Assembly (NCBI GenBank): GCA_016292015.1
Contig: JAEEZY010000027.1
Coordinates: 1 to 64,000, forward strand
Reading direction: 5' to 3'
From: Bacteroidales bacterium
GTDB lineage: Bacteria > Bacteroidota > Bacteroidia > Bacteroidales > P3
Length of the DNA stretch: 64,000 nucleotides
Part shown: positions 54,001 through 61,376 of the stretch, one piece after another
Numbering within the stretch: the first letter of the stretch is position 1
Layout of the letters: each line of letters starts with the position of its first letter
Notes under the pieces: generated by a model
Told to the model about the DNA's origin: nothing
Seen by the model: the letters and a program-made list of their open reading frames with translations, nothing else
The model's database searches: none
Program-made: the position numbers and the translations under genes

Positions 54001-55876
54001 GAACAAGAGTGAGGAGAAGCAGTCGGTGAGGTTGGATATGGTTTACAAGATGGTGATGGGCATGTGCGAGGAGCAGACGGCGCGGTTCCTGCATTCCGAG
54101 TGGGACGAGGCATCGCAGTGCATACGTGTGCGCAACGTCTATCATCCGATATATCACAACCAGGTGCTCAGCATTGCTGCGGTCAGTGACCGTCAATCGT
54201 CTGTATGCTATTCGCTCGACGCACCTAACCGCAAGAGCATAGGGTTGACACTCGACGTTGAGGCGCATGGCGAGAGTGAGGTGGCGTTTGTGCTGGCGGT
54301 CAGCACTATCGCCGACACTCAAACCGCTTCTCACACGTTGGCCGACATCAACAGCGAGTTCGGCAAAGTGCTGGCTTTCTGGGACGAGAAACTGGGATAC
54401 ATTCAGGTTGACACGCCCGACCGTTCGTTCAACTATATGCTCAATCGCTGGTATCTCTATCAGGTTTATTCGTCGCGACTTTATGCCCGCGCCGGCTTCT
54501 ATCAGGTTGGTGGCGCCACCGGCTTCCGCGACCAGCTGCAGGATGTCATGAGCCTGCTGTACAGCGACCCGGGATATGCCCGCAGACAGATTCTCGATCA
54601 TGCGGCTCACCAGTTTGCCGAAGGCGACGTGTTGCACTGGTGGCACGAGAGCATGCACCTTGGGGCTCGAACCACATTCAGCGACGACTACCTGTGGCTG
54701 GTGTTCGTCACCTACCAATATGTCAAGGTGACGGGCGACACCGCTATACTTAACGAGCTGGTTCCGTTCTGTCAGTCCGACCAGCTGGCACCTGGCGAGA
54801 ACGAGAGAGGAATGAACTATGTCAGTGGTGAGCAGTCGTCGGAGGGCATACACCTGGAGATGGCGACACTGTATGAGCACCTGCGGCGCGCCGTCAACCG
54901 TTCTATGGGGCGCATAGGTGTCCACGGGTTGCCGCTCATGGGTTGCGGCGACTGGAACGACGGCATGTCCACCGTCGGCTCTCAGGGTAAGGGTGAGAGC
55001 GTATGGGTGGCCTTCTTCTTGGCCGACCTGCTGCCCAAGATGGAAGAACTTACGCAGATGATGCCTGACGCCGACCTGAGCTACTGTGGCGAGCTCTCTC
55101 AGTTCCGTTCTCGCATTGTCGAAGCCATACAGTCGGCGGCATGGGACGGTGCTTGGTTCCTGCGCGCTTACTACGACAACGGCGACCCGATGGGCAGCCG
55201 CAACAACACCGAATGTCAGATTGACCTTATCTCTCAGGCCTGGAGTATCCTTACCGACGTGGCTACGCCCGAGCAGAAAGAGAGCGTGATGCGCGAGACA
55301 GACAACCGCCTCGTCAACCGTGAGCATGAGATAATCCAGCTCCTCACGCCTGCGTTCCATCAGTCGCAACCGTCACCGGGATATATCATGAACTACCCCG
55401 AGGGCGTGCGCGAGAATGGCGGACAATACACGCATGGTGCTATGTGGTACATCATGGCGCAGCTCAAAGAGGGACGCTACGATATGGCCTACTTCCTCTA
55501 TTCGCTCATCAACCCAATCCACCGCACTCAGACCCTCGCCGACGTGCTGAAATACAAGGTCGAGCCTTACTGCATGGCTGCCGACATCTACAGCAACCCG
55601 CAGCATCCTGGCCGTGGTGGCTGGACTTGGTACACTGGTTCCGCCTCATGGGCTTACAAAACTGGTATCGAGAATATCCTTGGCTTGCGCAAGAACGGTA
55701 ATCAGCTGACCATTGCACCGTGCGTGCCTTCCGAGTGGGACACCTTCACTGTGCGCTACCGCTACGGTAGCGCGGTGTATGTGATAAAGTATGAGCGACA
55801 GTCGTCAGCGATGGCAATCCCGACAACAATAGACCTGGTTGACGACGGGAAAGAGCACAATGTTACCGTGAACTGA
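48080..55876 (+). CDS. Cyclic beta-1,2-glucan synthase-like protein (GT84/GH94)
   Basis: A giant 2,598-residue membrane protein. Order of parts: a charged N-terminal region; membrane helices near 265-308; a glycosyltransferase domain with the DTDTEL acidic motif (519-524), SHDLIEG and HHRWTRGDW; more helices near 715-780 and 860-910; a glycoamylase-like domain (about 1090-1310, SYGFYESYDEEDH and HHQGMILASL); then two beta-sandwich parts and a GH94 barrel with GCGDWNDGM near 2290, where the Asp is catalytic. This is the NdvB/Cgs architecture, which makes cyclic beta-1,2-glucan in the periplasm of Rhizobium and Brucella. No ndvA-like exporter adjoins it. The last 14 bases overlap the convergent SGNH gene. 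Product identity in this organism is inference. Confidence 0.88.
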   Translation: MKSTYKVFRDSVKRITRYYMLLVEETKRERTVGSTNEWVLDNYYIVSEQEKMMKAELQGLERGGWKIERKRLRLIEDLLQGYLKRCHWQVDKGLMFRYLTQVQTGQKDYLNYKEVYGLLPLVKLELIRALGELCAKLESEGAHHYRVTEKPDMERLDRAAKENLKMMNIFNSLKKMTKLPLAELVERVSYSEKMLEGEKAGMYGQMYDKTKDDYRAKIVRNCKKAGVKEYDYVKGLVERADTENRHVGWELFPPKKWEARGKAYVWIVALCTLGIAFGLAWLFMPEWWMALIFALLFVVPASQVVIDLFNRVLYRLHKPRGTFRLKFKDGMIPDEYATMVIMPTILKNREKTIQLLEQLEVYYLSNINRGEGHVNFEFGNSNCEDGNGTSDRTSAFREQNLYYTLIGDAAAYKDEDAPWDDEVVEAGMEKVKELNEKYGAPIFNFVYRKRAWSEGEGCWLGHERKRGAILHFNELLLGETSEEERAKRFRCETVSSWLNGDNGSKAGGGCPIQFIITLDTDTELVLYSAQKLVGAMAHPLNRAKLSHDGRRVDSGYGIMQPRVNVDVEVTNKSRYAQLFAGLGGLDVYTTASFELYQDIFNEGSFCGKGIYDLRVFQQVLKGTFPENLILSHDLIEGCHIRCGLINDVELFDDNPSNYIDDAKRHHRWTRGDWQVIGWLKNQVRNEKGEKVKNQVNTIGRWKIFDNLRRSVLNASLLVLIMLGFVMSMEAESHQFALFYVLTQKPAFMIWYAAAFALTVVALIVVSLPILFFLLEQVARLPHVGKRYKYYMTLMRGVWVVVCRSVVQFALMPKEAWMYTDAIIRSCYRMRFSHRNLLNWVPSDEASKSTKGTLGDYIGKFWFNYVCAAVITALTCFCVVSASDFPWLTVVAWAFCVVSWCGAPFLMYVLGKKLPDGKKSLNALESEEVKELAKDTWHFFDTMLTEESNWLVPDNYQLNREKKTDYKTSPTNIGYSLTAVISAAELGFISKKEAVSRLEHIIDTVVKLEKWNGHLFNWYDIHTLRALPHFFISTCDSGNFVACLYVVKGFLGSQLSGVDNQQVEALLAKVCRLIDNCDFTKLYNRELDVFSIGYDYGSHMLLPYHYNNFASEARLTSFLTIAQGDAPYKHWFCLDKTLVQYKGYKGVASWYGTLFEYFMPLIFLPTYRHTLMDETYSFAIRAQRAFVRKTDGSRRLPWGISETAYNELDDAQNYKYHAFGVPYLKFQNTTPDRIVISPYSSLMTIGLDDRAVYENMQLLKGLKMMSGNSVDGSYGFYESYDEEDHVPVLAHYAHHQGMILASLANYLGDHCLQNYFMREPAMRSMETLLKEKAQVKPYIDLKVTQYKRYQYSKTQTESDARDYDSIATVPEIGVISNGQYTVLMNDRGSGFSRYKGVMINRYRKISSDHHGVYLFVRNLRTDRLWSATYAPLDVMPKSYHVSFASDKICFSRLDDDVETKTEVTVLKDRSAEIRRYTFSNTGNRDIDLEITSYGEVVLAAAAEDESHRVFNGMKIHSEYDSDHEALLFNRPAANGNRNYVLHKLWVEEDPDEAAPILNYQLAEYESSRLKFLGRGGSLQHADIIESHRTLTGTVGTTLDPVMSMRRRMHIPAGKKVEAYLIIAFAKAKEQLLQLTERYQTPVDVEHAFKTASVFNNMRTDLSLLKGAQMRLYNSISKYMAQTATLGNERQNILAKNTLSQSGLWRFGISGDLAILLLEVDRLEKSGFAKELLRAFEYFKIHGLRLDLVIVNDAKGADHDSLTHFIRNMSNTEHLWSTHSDAGHVYVLNGDDLSEAERILLHTVARLCFNTRDGLTIEQQLRKLEEANQHYQDKVEYPAMKSEKQFRVWSSLDFYNQYGGFDNEGRDYVVTNTNTPMPWVNVISNGKFGCVVSSTMSGFTFAYNAQQFKLTSWSNDMVRDQASEMLLINKCQFVPATARHSQGYSAFDAEYTDLKVSVRVFVPVDKMEKYYQIRVENKSEEKQSVRLDMVYKMVMGMCEEQTARFLHSEWDEASQCIRVRNVYHPIYHNQVLSIAAVSDRQSSVCYSLDAPNRKSIGLTLDVEAHGESEVAFVLAVSTIADTQTASHTLADINSEFGKVLAFWDEKLGYIQVDTPDRSFNYMLNRWYLYQVYSSRLYARAGFYQVGGATGFRDQLQDVMSLLYSDPGYARRQILDHAAHQFAEGDVLHWWHESMHLGARTTFSDDYLWLVFVTYQYVKVTGDTAILNELVPFCQSDQLAPGENERGMNYVSGEQSSEGIHLEMATLYEHLRRAVNRSMGRIGVHGLPLMGCGDWNDGMSTVGSQGKGESVWVAFFLADLLPKMEELTQMMPDADLSYCGELSQFRSRIVEAIQSAAWDGAWFLRAYYDNGDPMGSRNNTECQIDLISQAWSILTDVATPEQKESVMRETDNRLVNREHEIIQLLTPAFHQSQPSPGYIMNYPEGVRENGGQYTHGAMWYIMAQLKEGRYDMAYFLYSLINPIHRTQTLADVLKYKVEPYCMAADIYSNPQHPGRGGWTWYTGSASWAYKTGIENILGLRKNGNQLTIAPCVPSEWDTFTVRYRYGSAVYVIKYERQSSAMAIPTTIDLVDDGKEHNVTVN

Positions 55877-57326
55877 TAGGTTCTGATTGTTTTGGGTTGT
55901 TGCTGGAACAATCCGACAGATGGAAATCAGCGCCACGCTGGCGGAACTTGTAGTACTCGTATTGTAGCAGGAGTGCTTGGGCGAGGCGGTCGCCCATGAT
56001 GTCGGCTCCTTTTTGGGTAAAGTGCATATAGTCTTTGCCGGCATAGCCATTATCGACCCATGATTTCATAGAGTTCCACCCTCCCATGGCGTCATAGATA
56101 CTCCAATATGCTGCGCCGTGCTGGTTGGCCATCTGCCGTAGGCCTTCCACTATGTTGGGCAGGAACCGCCAAGTCTGCCATGTACCTTCGCCGGTGGAGG
56201 TCATATCTGACGGACCGATGAAGAGGATGGTGGCGTTTGGACAGCAGGCGTGTAGGTGGTCGATTTGTTCTCCTAGTTCTTCACAATAGCGCTCCAGTGC
56301 TTTCTCGCCGCGTATGTAGGGCACCGAGTTGCCTCCGAACTGCAGTATTATCAGAGCGACATCCATCTGTGAGTAGGCGGATGTGAGTAGGTCGGCACGC
56401 ACCCCCTTGAACTGATGCCCTGAACAACCACGCATGGGTATGTTGTCAACAGCCACTCCATGACCATAATCGGCCATGATGCCGTAGAAGTCGGCTGAGC
56501 CGCTGTAGTGCAGGTTTATCTTGGCAGCAATGCTGTCGAGTTGCCAGTCGAAATGTTGAACTCCTTCGGCGGATGAAGAGAATGCCTGTGAGTATCCTGC
56601 AGTTGGTACATCGAGAGATGCCGAGAAAGTGCCGCCGCGGTTGTTGAACAGCACTCGCAGGTGGTCGATGAGTAGGATGCGGTCGTTTGAGTCACGATGG
56701 GCGGCGGGTCGAATGCCTGCCGAGACGGCGCCGTTGATGCGATGGCACTGCATCATCGGGCCGTAGTTGCCCGAAGACCGTGACACTGTGCTGTCGCCGA
56801 AGCTCGAGAGCTTCTCATAGCTGCCGTTGGCCCATATCTGTGCCGCTGTGACGGGTGTGAATCCGTTAAGGGGTAGCAATCCGGGGCCGCCGCCACCGAA
56901 CTGCTCCTGTAGCGCGCTCCGCAGTCGGCTGGTCATGTGGTCCATTTCGACCTGAGAGTCACCGTAGTGTAGCACACGAACCGTGCGCTGCTGGTGTTGA
57001 GCGCTGTCCATAGTGGCGAACATGGCGTCAAAGAAAGTGAAGTTGTCATCGGGAAGATAGAATCGCGTGGCACTGTCGTTGAGAAGGGCTATGTAGTAGT
57101 CGGTGGAGTCGGAGAGAACTTTGGCTATGCTGTCTTGACGGCGTTGCTCGTCGGAGAGGAAGGCGTCCATATTGAATTTCTCCTCGCGTGTCATGATTCT
57201 TTCGAGCGAGGGAAAACGGAAAGTGATGCCGAAAAGCTTTACTCCATCGGCGGGGAAGAAAAGGCAGAGCAATGCAAGCAGAGCTACGGCTGTGAGGATG
57301 AATAAGAATATTTTGGATGAGCGCAT
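55863..57326 (-). CDS. Membrane-anchored SGNH/GDSL hydrolase
   Basis: A 487-residue protein with one N-terminal membrane helix (about 6-25) and a periplasmic SGNH domain. Block I is YGDSQVEMD (S124), block III ILQFGGNSVPYI, and block V GKDYMHFT supplies Asp and His. It is a paralogue of the protein at 24595-25881, but keeps GDS and a membrane anchor rather than a cleaved signal. It follows the GT39-type gene directly, so it may remodel acyl groups on a glycan made nearby; that is inference. Its 3' end overlaps that of the glucan synthase gene by 14 bp. Confidence 0.82.
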   Translation of the reverse strand: MRSSKIFLFILTAVALLALLCLFFPADGVKLFGITFRFPSLERIMTREEKFNMDAFLSDEQRRQDSIAKVLSDSTDYYIALLNDSATRFYLPDDNFTFFDAMFATMDSAQHQQRTVRVLHYGDSQVEMDHMTSRLRSALQEQFGGGGPGLLPLNGFTPVTAAQIWANGSYEKLSSFGDSTVSRSSGNYGPMMQCHRINGAVSAGIRPAAHRDSNDRILLIDHLRVLFNNRGGTFSASLDVPTAGYSQAFSSSAEGVQHFDWQLDSIAAKINLHYSGSADFYGIMADYGHGVAVDNIPMRGCSGHQFKGVRADLLTSAYSQMDVALIILQFGGNSVPYIRGEKALERYCEELGEQIDHLHACCPNATILFIGPSDMTSTGEGTWQTWRFLPNIVEGLRQMANQHGAAYWSIYDAMGGWNSMKSWVDNGYAGKDYMHFTQKGADIMGDRLAQALLLQYEYYKFRQRGADFHLSDCSSNNPKQSEPISSR

Positions 57327-59102
57327 TCAGTGTTGTATTTGGTTTAGCAGTGTGGGTTTGCTGTTGTGAGAAGGGGTAATTCCATTGGCTTGGATACAGA
57401 ATCTCATGGGTTTGGAATGGATGGCCTCGGCCATATTGCCCAGTTGGAAACGGCACTCTACAGTCGTGGATGTCTCGGCGGGTATGGTGTCGTTCAATGC
57501 CGACAGTGTGTTGGCCTCGTCGTGCGAGGTGACCATTGTGGAGAGCCGCAATTTAAGGTCGTTGTCAGCCGTGGGTACCAAGTCGTATGGATAAGGATTT
57601 GAGATGAGGAGGGTGGCGCAGAGCGAACTGTCTGAGGCTACAGCGGTGAGGGGGGTTATGTGAATACGGCTGAGAGGCAGGTAGCGGTCGTTCTCAATGC
57701 AATGGAACGGAGTGTTGGGGATTACCTGGTCGGAGAGCCAGTCTTGTACTATGACTATGGCAGGTTTGGAGGCGTAGGCGCTGTCGCCCGAGGTGTACAG
57801 CCACTGGCTGTCGCGGTCGTAGTAAACGGGTATGCAGCATGCAGGGCGGTGGGTGTAGAAGATGTACTTGCATGGGAGGGTGTAGTTATGCAACACTACA
57901 ACTGGCCGCTCTTGCGCCATTGCAGCAACCGCCATGCAGTTCTTTCGGTTGTCCCATAGTTCGCCTTTGAAATGCAGGGGATTGATGAGAATCAGGATCC
58001 GAACGCAAAGCATGGCGGCGATTGATATGTAGAGCACTATGCGGAAGGCTTTTTTTGTTGGTCGAGAGGAAGAATGTTCGTATTCGTCCAGGAGAAGCCA
58101 TACTGCTGGCAATACTGCGACAAGAGTCCACTGTGGCTGGGTGCGGCCCTTGAAGCTTGCCAAGAAGAAGAAAAGAAAATAACAGAAAAACGTCCATAGC
58201 ATAAGGGCGTCCTGGAATGTGGCCTTCCTGACCTTGTGGAGCACAGCCTTGTAGAGGAACCATAGGAGCAACGGGTTGAATACAGCGAAAAAATTCAGCA
58301 GATATTCGAGTGTAAAAGTTGGTCGGTAGGGGAGAGAGCTGCGCTCTATGAGGTGATAGCGTAGAGTGACCCAGTCGTGACGGTAGAGCCATAGGATGTG
58401 AGGAGAATAGAGCAGAAAAGCGGTTATCAGCCAAATGACAACATAGAGTGTTATTTTGCGTCGTTCAGTCGTAGATTCACTGCGGAGAGAATAGACAAGA
58501 TATAAAATAAGTGCAGTCGCAACTAATAAGACACCCTGGTATTTGCTGTAGCCAATGAGAGCGGTGGAAATACCGACTATAAGGGCATTTAATGCTGACG
58601 GATTACGCCAGAGGCGAAGCAATGCCCAGATAAATACAGTAGCTGAGAAGAGGAGGGGTGCATCGGGGAGAGCCAGTATCCCATACAACTGAAGAAGTGG
58701 CATGGAGAAGGCAATTGCGATAAAAGATAGAGCTGACGATTTGGAAGGATTGGGGTTGAAAGAGAGCCATATATGCCAGAGGAGTAAGAGGTAGAGAGGA
58801 AGGAGCAAGGTCGAGAAAAATCGCACGCCAAGTTCGCCTGGAATCCAGAGTGAAAGCCATATTAGCCAAGCCACTGCTGGCGGGTGGTCGTAGTATCCCC
58901 AGTCAATGCCGCAGTCAGAGGCCCACCACCAGTAGTAGGCTTCGTCATTGGCCAGTTCCACAGATCCAGCCAATATTAGGTTGAGCAGCCACCATAGCAG
59001 CAGCGTTGCGGCTACTGTCAGAGTGGGGGAGAGTTTGTTGATAATCGCTTTCACCTGTTGGTGGCTTGTACTACTGTTCAGAAGTCTTTTTCTCCAGAGC
59101 AA
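57327..59102 (-). CDS. GT39/ArnT-like polyprenyl-phosphate sugar transferase
   Basis: A polytopic 591-residue protein of the dolichyl-phosphate-mannose mannosyltransferase superfamily. The diagnostic first periplasmic loop is ELANDEAYYWWWAS with the acidic DE pair, followed by WGYYDHPPAVAWLIW. Around ten membrane helices fill the first 400 residues, and a soluble C-terminal domain of about 200 residues completes it. Such enzymes move a sugar from a polyprenyl phosphate onto lipid A, protein or glycan. The ATG at 59102 overlaps lpxD by 32 bp; GTG at 59054 (VKAIINKLSP) would avoid that and is a serious alternative. Acceptor unknown; lpxD linkage hints at lipid A. Confidence 0.85.
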   Translation of the reverse strand: MLWRKRLLNSSTSHQQVKAIINKLSPTLTVAATLLLWWLLNLILAGSVELANDEAYYWWWASDCGIDWGYYDHPPAVAWLIWLSLWIPGELGVRFFSTLLLPLYLLLLWHIWLSFNPNPSKSSALSFIAIAFSMPLLQLYGILALPDAPLLFSATVFIWALLRLWRNPSALNALIVGISTALIGYSKYQGVLLVATALILYLVYSLRSESTTERRKITLYVVIWLITAFLLYSPHILWLYRHDWVTLRYHLIERSSLPYRPTFTLEYLLNFFAVFNPLLLWFLYKAVLHKVRKATFQDALMLWTFFCYFLFFFLASFKGRTQPQWTLVAVLPAVWLLLDEYEHSSSRPTKKAFRIVLYISIAAMLCVRILILINPLHFKGELWDNRKNCMAVAAMAQERPVVVLHNYTLPCKYIFYTHRPACCIPVYYDRDSQWLYTSGDSAYASKPAIVIVQDWLSDQVIPNTPFHCIENDRYLPLSRIHITPLTAVASDSSLCATLLISNPYPYDLVPTADNDLKLRLSTMVTSHDEANTLSALNDTIPAETSTTVECRFQLGNMAEAIHSKPMRFCIQANGITPSHNSKPTLLNQIQH

Positions 59103-60099
59103 CTATGCGGTTGAGCAAGGCTTCCATATTGCGCATGATGGCAAAGTTGCGTTTTTGGCGCGATGCTTCGGTGGCTGGCGAGCCTACTATGGTGGCCCCT
59201 GATGGCACGTTCTTCGTCACCCCGCTCTGGGCGCCAATCTTCACGTCGTCGCCCACTTCCACGTGCCCCACGATGCCCACCTGTCCGGTAAGCAGGCAGC
59301 GTGCTCCCACTTTCGAACTTCCGGCTATGCCGCTCTGCGAGCACATCACCGTATTCTCTCCCACCTGTACGTTGTGCCCCACTTGGCACAGGTTGTCGAT
59401 TTTCACTCCGCGGTGTATGATGGTCGATCCCATTGTAGCGCGGTCGATACAGCTGTTGGCTCCGACCTCTACATTGTCTTCGACAATCACGTTGCCAATT
59501 TGGTCAATCTTCGAATAGACACCCTCATCCGAGGGAACAAAACCGAATCCGTCGGCACCTATCACGGCTCCTGAGTGGATGATGCAATTGCTGCCAATCT
59601 GTACGTCGGGATAGAGTTTAACACCCGAGTACAGGATTGTGTTGTCGCCGATGGTCACATTGTCACCGACATATACATTGGGGTATATCTTGACATTTTT
59701 GCCGATGACGACTCGGTTGCCAAGAACGGCGTAGTGTCCTATGTAGCAGCCTTTGCCTATCTTGCAGTGCCTCCCTCGGCGACTGTGGCACGAAATGCCT
59801 TTCTTTGGTGCGTTGGCAGTGTTGAAGATATGTAGCACTTTGGCTACGGCCAGATAGGGGTTGTCAACCCTCAGCAGGGTTGAGCTTACCGGTTGCGACG
59901 GCTGGAATTTGCGGTCAACGATGACAGCCGTGGGTTGGTTGTCGTAGAAGTATTGTTCGTATTTTGGGTTGGCGAGGAAGGTTATTGAACCTTCGCCGGC
60001 TTCTTCTATCTTGCTCGGCCGTACAATTATGGCATTGGAGTCACCTTCAACGGTGGCTTTAAGCATTTGGGCCATCCTGCCCGTTGTGAATTGTGTCAT
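59071..60099 (-). CDS. lpxD: UDP-3-O-acylglucosamine N-acyltransferase
   Basis: Third step of lipid A synthesis, transferring the N-linked acyl chain from ACP to UDP-3-O-acylglucosamine. The 342-residue protein has the N-terminal uridine-binding domain (SKIEEAGEGSITFLANPKYE) and a long run of left-handed beta-helix hexapeptides from about residue 110 to 310, with HSGAVIGADGFGF holding the catalytic His region. The C-terminal helix ends MEALLNRIVALEKK. The start fits homologues, although it overlaps the HHH gene by 41 bp. lpxC-fabZ and lpxA, often next to lpxD in this phylum, are not present here. Confidence 0.94.
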   Translation of the reverse strand: MTQFTTGRMAQMLKATVEGDSNAIIVRPSKIEEAGEGSITFLANPKYEQYFYDNQPTAVIVDRKFQPSQPVSSTLLRVDNPYLAVAKVLHIFNTANAPKKGISCHSRRGRHCKIGKGCYIGHYAVLGNRVVIGKNVKIYPNVYVGDNVTIGDNTILYSGVKLYPDVQIGSNCIIHSGAVIGADGFGFVPSDEGVYSKIDQIGNVIVEDNVEVGANSCIDRATMGSTIIHRGVKIDNLCQVGHNVQVGENTVMCSQSGIAGSSKVGARCLLTGQVGIVGHVEVGDDVKIGAQSGVTKNVPSGATIVGSPATEASRQKRNFAIMRNMEALLNRIVALEKKTSEQ

Positions 60100-60784
60100 C
60101 TTCGAAAGTAATGTATGGAGTAAGTTTGTTTACTGTCTCTGGTTCTATGATGCTAACTTTGAGAATGTCGGCAGGTGTTGAGAATCGCACACCCATCGTG
60201 CGTAGCTTGATGATGGCCTTGGCTTGGTAGGCATCTATATATGGGTGGCGGCGCAGGGTTGCATAGTCAGCCGTGTTGATGTTGATTTTGCGTATGTTGG
60301 TTGTGTCTATGGTTATGTATTGTGCGATGGATTGGTATCGGTCGTCGTTCATGCCGTAAACCTCCAACAGTTGTTCTTTGCTCACATATCCACCCAGAAG
60401 GTTGCGGTATTTGACAATTCCTCTCGCAAAGTATGGTCCTATTCCGTAAAGGTCTTGCAACTCAAGTGTGTCGGCACTGTTCAAATCTATTGTGTGGATA
60501 TGCTGCTCCGTTCTGTTGCGATCGAAATTTGGCTGCGTGAGCTCGTCATCCCTATAGGCGAACTGTTTCGTTTGATTGATGGAGTTTCTGTTGCGATTGT
60601 ATGAACGATGTCGCTGATGGCGATATGAACTGTCCTGGCTCTCGAGTTTTGCAATGGCTTCGGAGGTGGATTCGTCAATGGGGACGGTCTTGCTCTTGTG
60701 GGGGATGAGCAGAAGGATGAGCAGCACTGCAAGCAATACTATGCTCAGCCAGAGAAATCCGCGTTGTTCAGTCTTGTTGTTCAT
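60059..60784 (-). CDS. Helix-hairpin-helix protein, ComEA-like
   Basis: A 241-residue protein with one N-terminal membrane helix (about 10-27), a charged Arg/Asn/His-rich linker (50-95) and two helix-hairpin-helix units: IDLNSADTLELQDLYGIGPY and ININTADYATLRRHPYIDAY. This matches the ComEA family, which binds DNA outside the inner membrane during transformation. Bacteroidota carry many HHH proteins of this layout and natural competence is not shown. Its overlaps with lptC (17 bp) and lpxD (41 bp) show tight packing rather than function. Confidence 0.8.
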   Translation of the reverse strand: MNNKTEQRGFLWLSIVLLAVLLILLLIPHKSKTVPIDESTSEAIAKLESQDSSYRHQRHRSYNRNRNSINQTKQFAYRDDELTQPNFDRNRTEQHIHTIDLNSADTLELQDLYGIGPYFARGIVKYRNLLGGYVSKEQLLEVYGMNDDRYQSIAQYITIDTTNIRKININTADYATLRRHPYIDAYQAKAIIKLRTMGVRFSTPADILKVSIIEPETVNKLTPYITFEDDTIHNGQDGPNA

Positions 60785-61364
60785 CCTGTGTTTCGCTCCA
60801 TTCGATGGTGCCTCGCTGGTGGAATATCTGTGGATTAGTGAACTGGTCGTCGCTCTCGAAACCGTCGCCGTAGGTCAGTCGTTGTCCGTTGACAGCCCTG
60901 ATGAGCTCGTTTGAATACATGCGCCCTTCGCCCCTGTTCCATGTAAGGTTCTTCAGATATACGGTGTCGCCGTTCTCATAATCTATAATCACCACACTGT
61001 CGTGCGCCTGCACCATGTTGTTGTCGGTCAGTTCCTCGGCGCGGAGTGCCCAAAGATAGGCTCGGTTGCTGCCGTCGGGGTTGAGAAAGTTCACGTGCAG
61101 CCCCTCGGGATAGATGGTGCGTTTGTCGGGTGTGATGTACTTCTGCACCAGCGGTGTGCTCATCACCATCTGTACTTTCCCCGACGTGCTGTGGTGCATT
61201 GAGGCTTCCTTGATTGTCTGTGCCGGAAGACTTTTTTGGTCGAAGAAACGCACCTTCTCGATGTCATTGGAGCAAGCTGAAAATGAAAGAACAAACAAAA
61301 CCGAAAGCAAGAGTGCATGACCCTTGCTTCCGGAGTGAGAATATCGCTGGTTGCTCTGCGGCAT
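60768..61364 (-). CDS. lptC: LptC-like periplasmic LPS export lipoprotein
   Basis: A 198-residue protein with a lipobox ending at Cys31 and a beta-jellyroll-like LptC domain. The SGKVQMVMSTPLVQKYITPDKRTIYPEGLHV segment matches the Bacteroidota LptC pattern, in which a substrate-like strand is followed by TxYPEG. LptC links LptBFG to the LptA bridge for lipopolysaccharide transport. It lies 12 bp downstream of the TPR gene and overlaps the HHH gene. The link to lpxD two genes later supports an LPS role. Confidence 0.8.
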   Translation of the reverse strand: MPQSNQRYSHSGSKGHALLLSVLFVLSFSACSNDIEKVRFFDQKSLPAQTIKEASMHHSTSGKVQMVMSTPLVQKYITPDKRTIYPEGLHVNFLNPDGSNRAYLWALRAEELTDNNMVQAHDSVVIIDYENGDTVYLKNLTWNRGEGRMYSNELIRAVNGQRLTYGDGFESDDQFTNPQIFHQRGTIEWSETQDEQQD

Positions 61365-61376
61365 CCGAGGGATGGC

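Noticed and set aside
60059..60784. Natural-competence locus based on the ComEA-like protein
   Set aside because: No comEC, pilin or dprA genes are near, and HHH proteins of this form are general in Bacteroidota.
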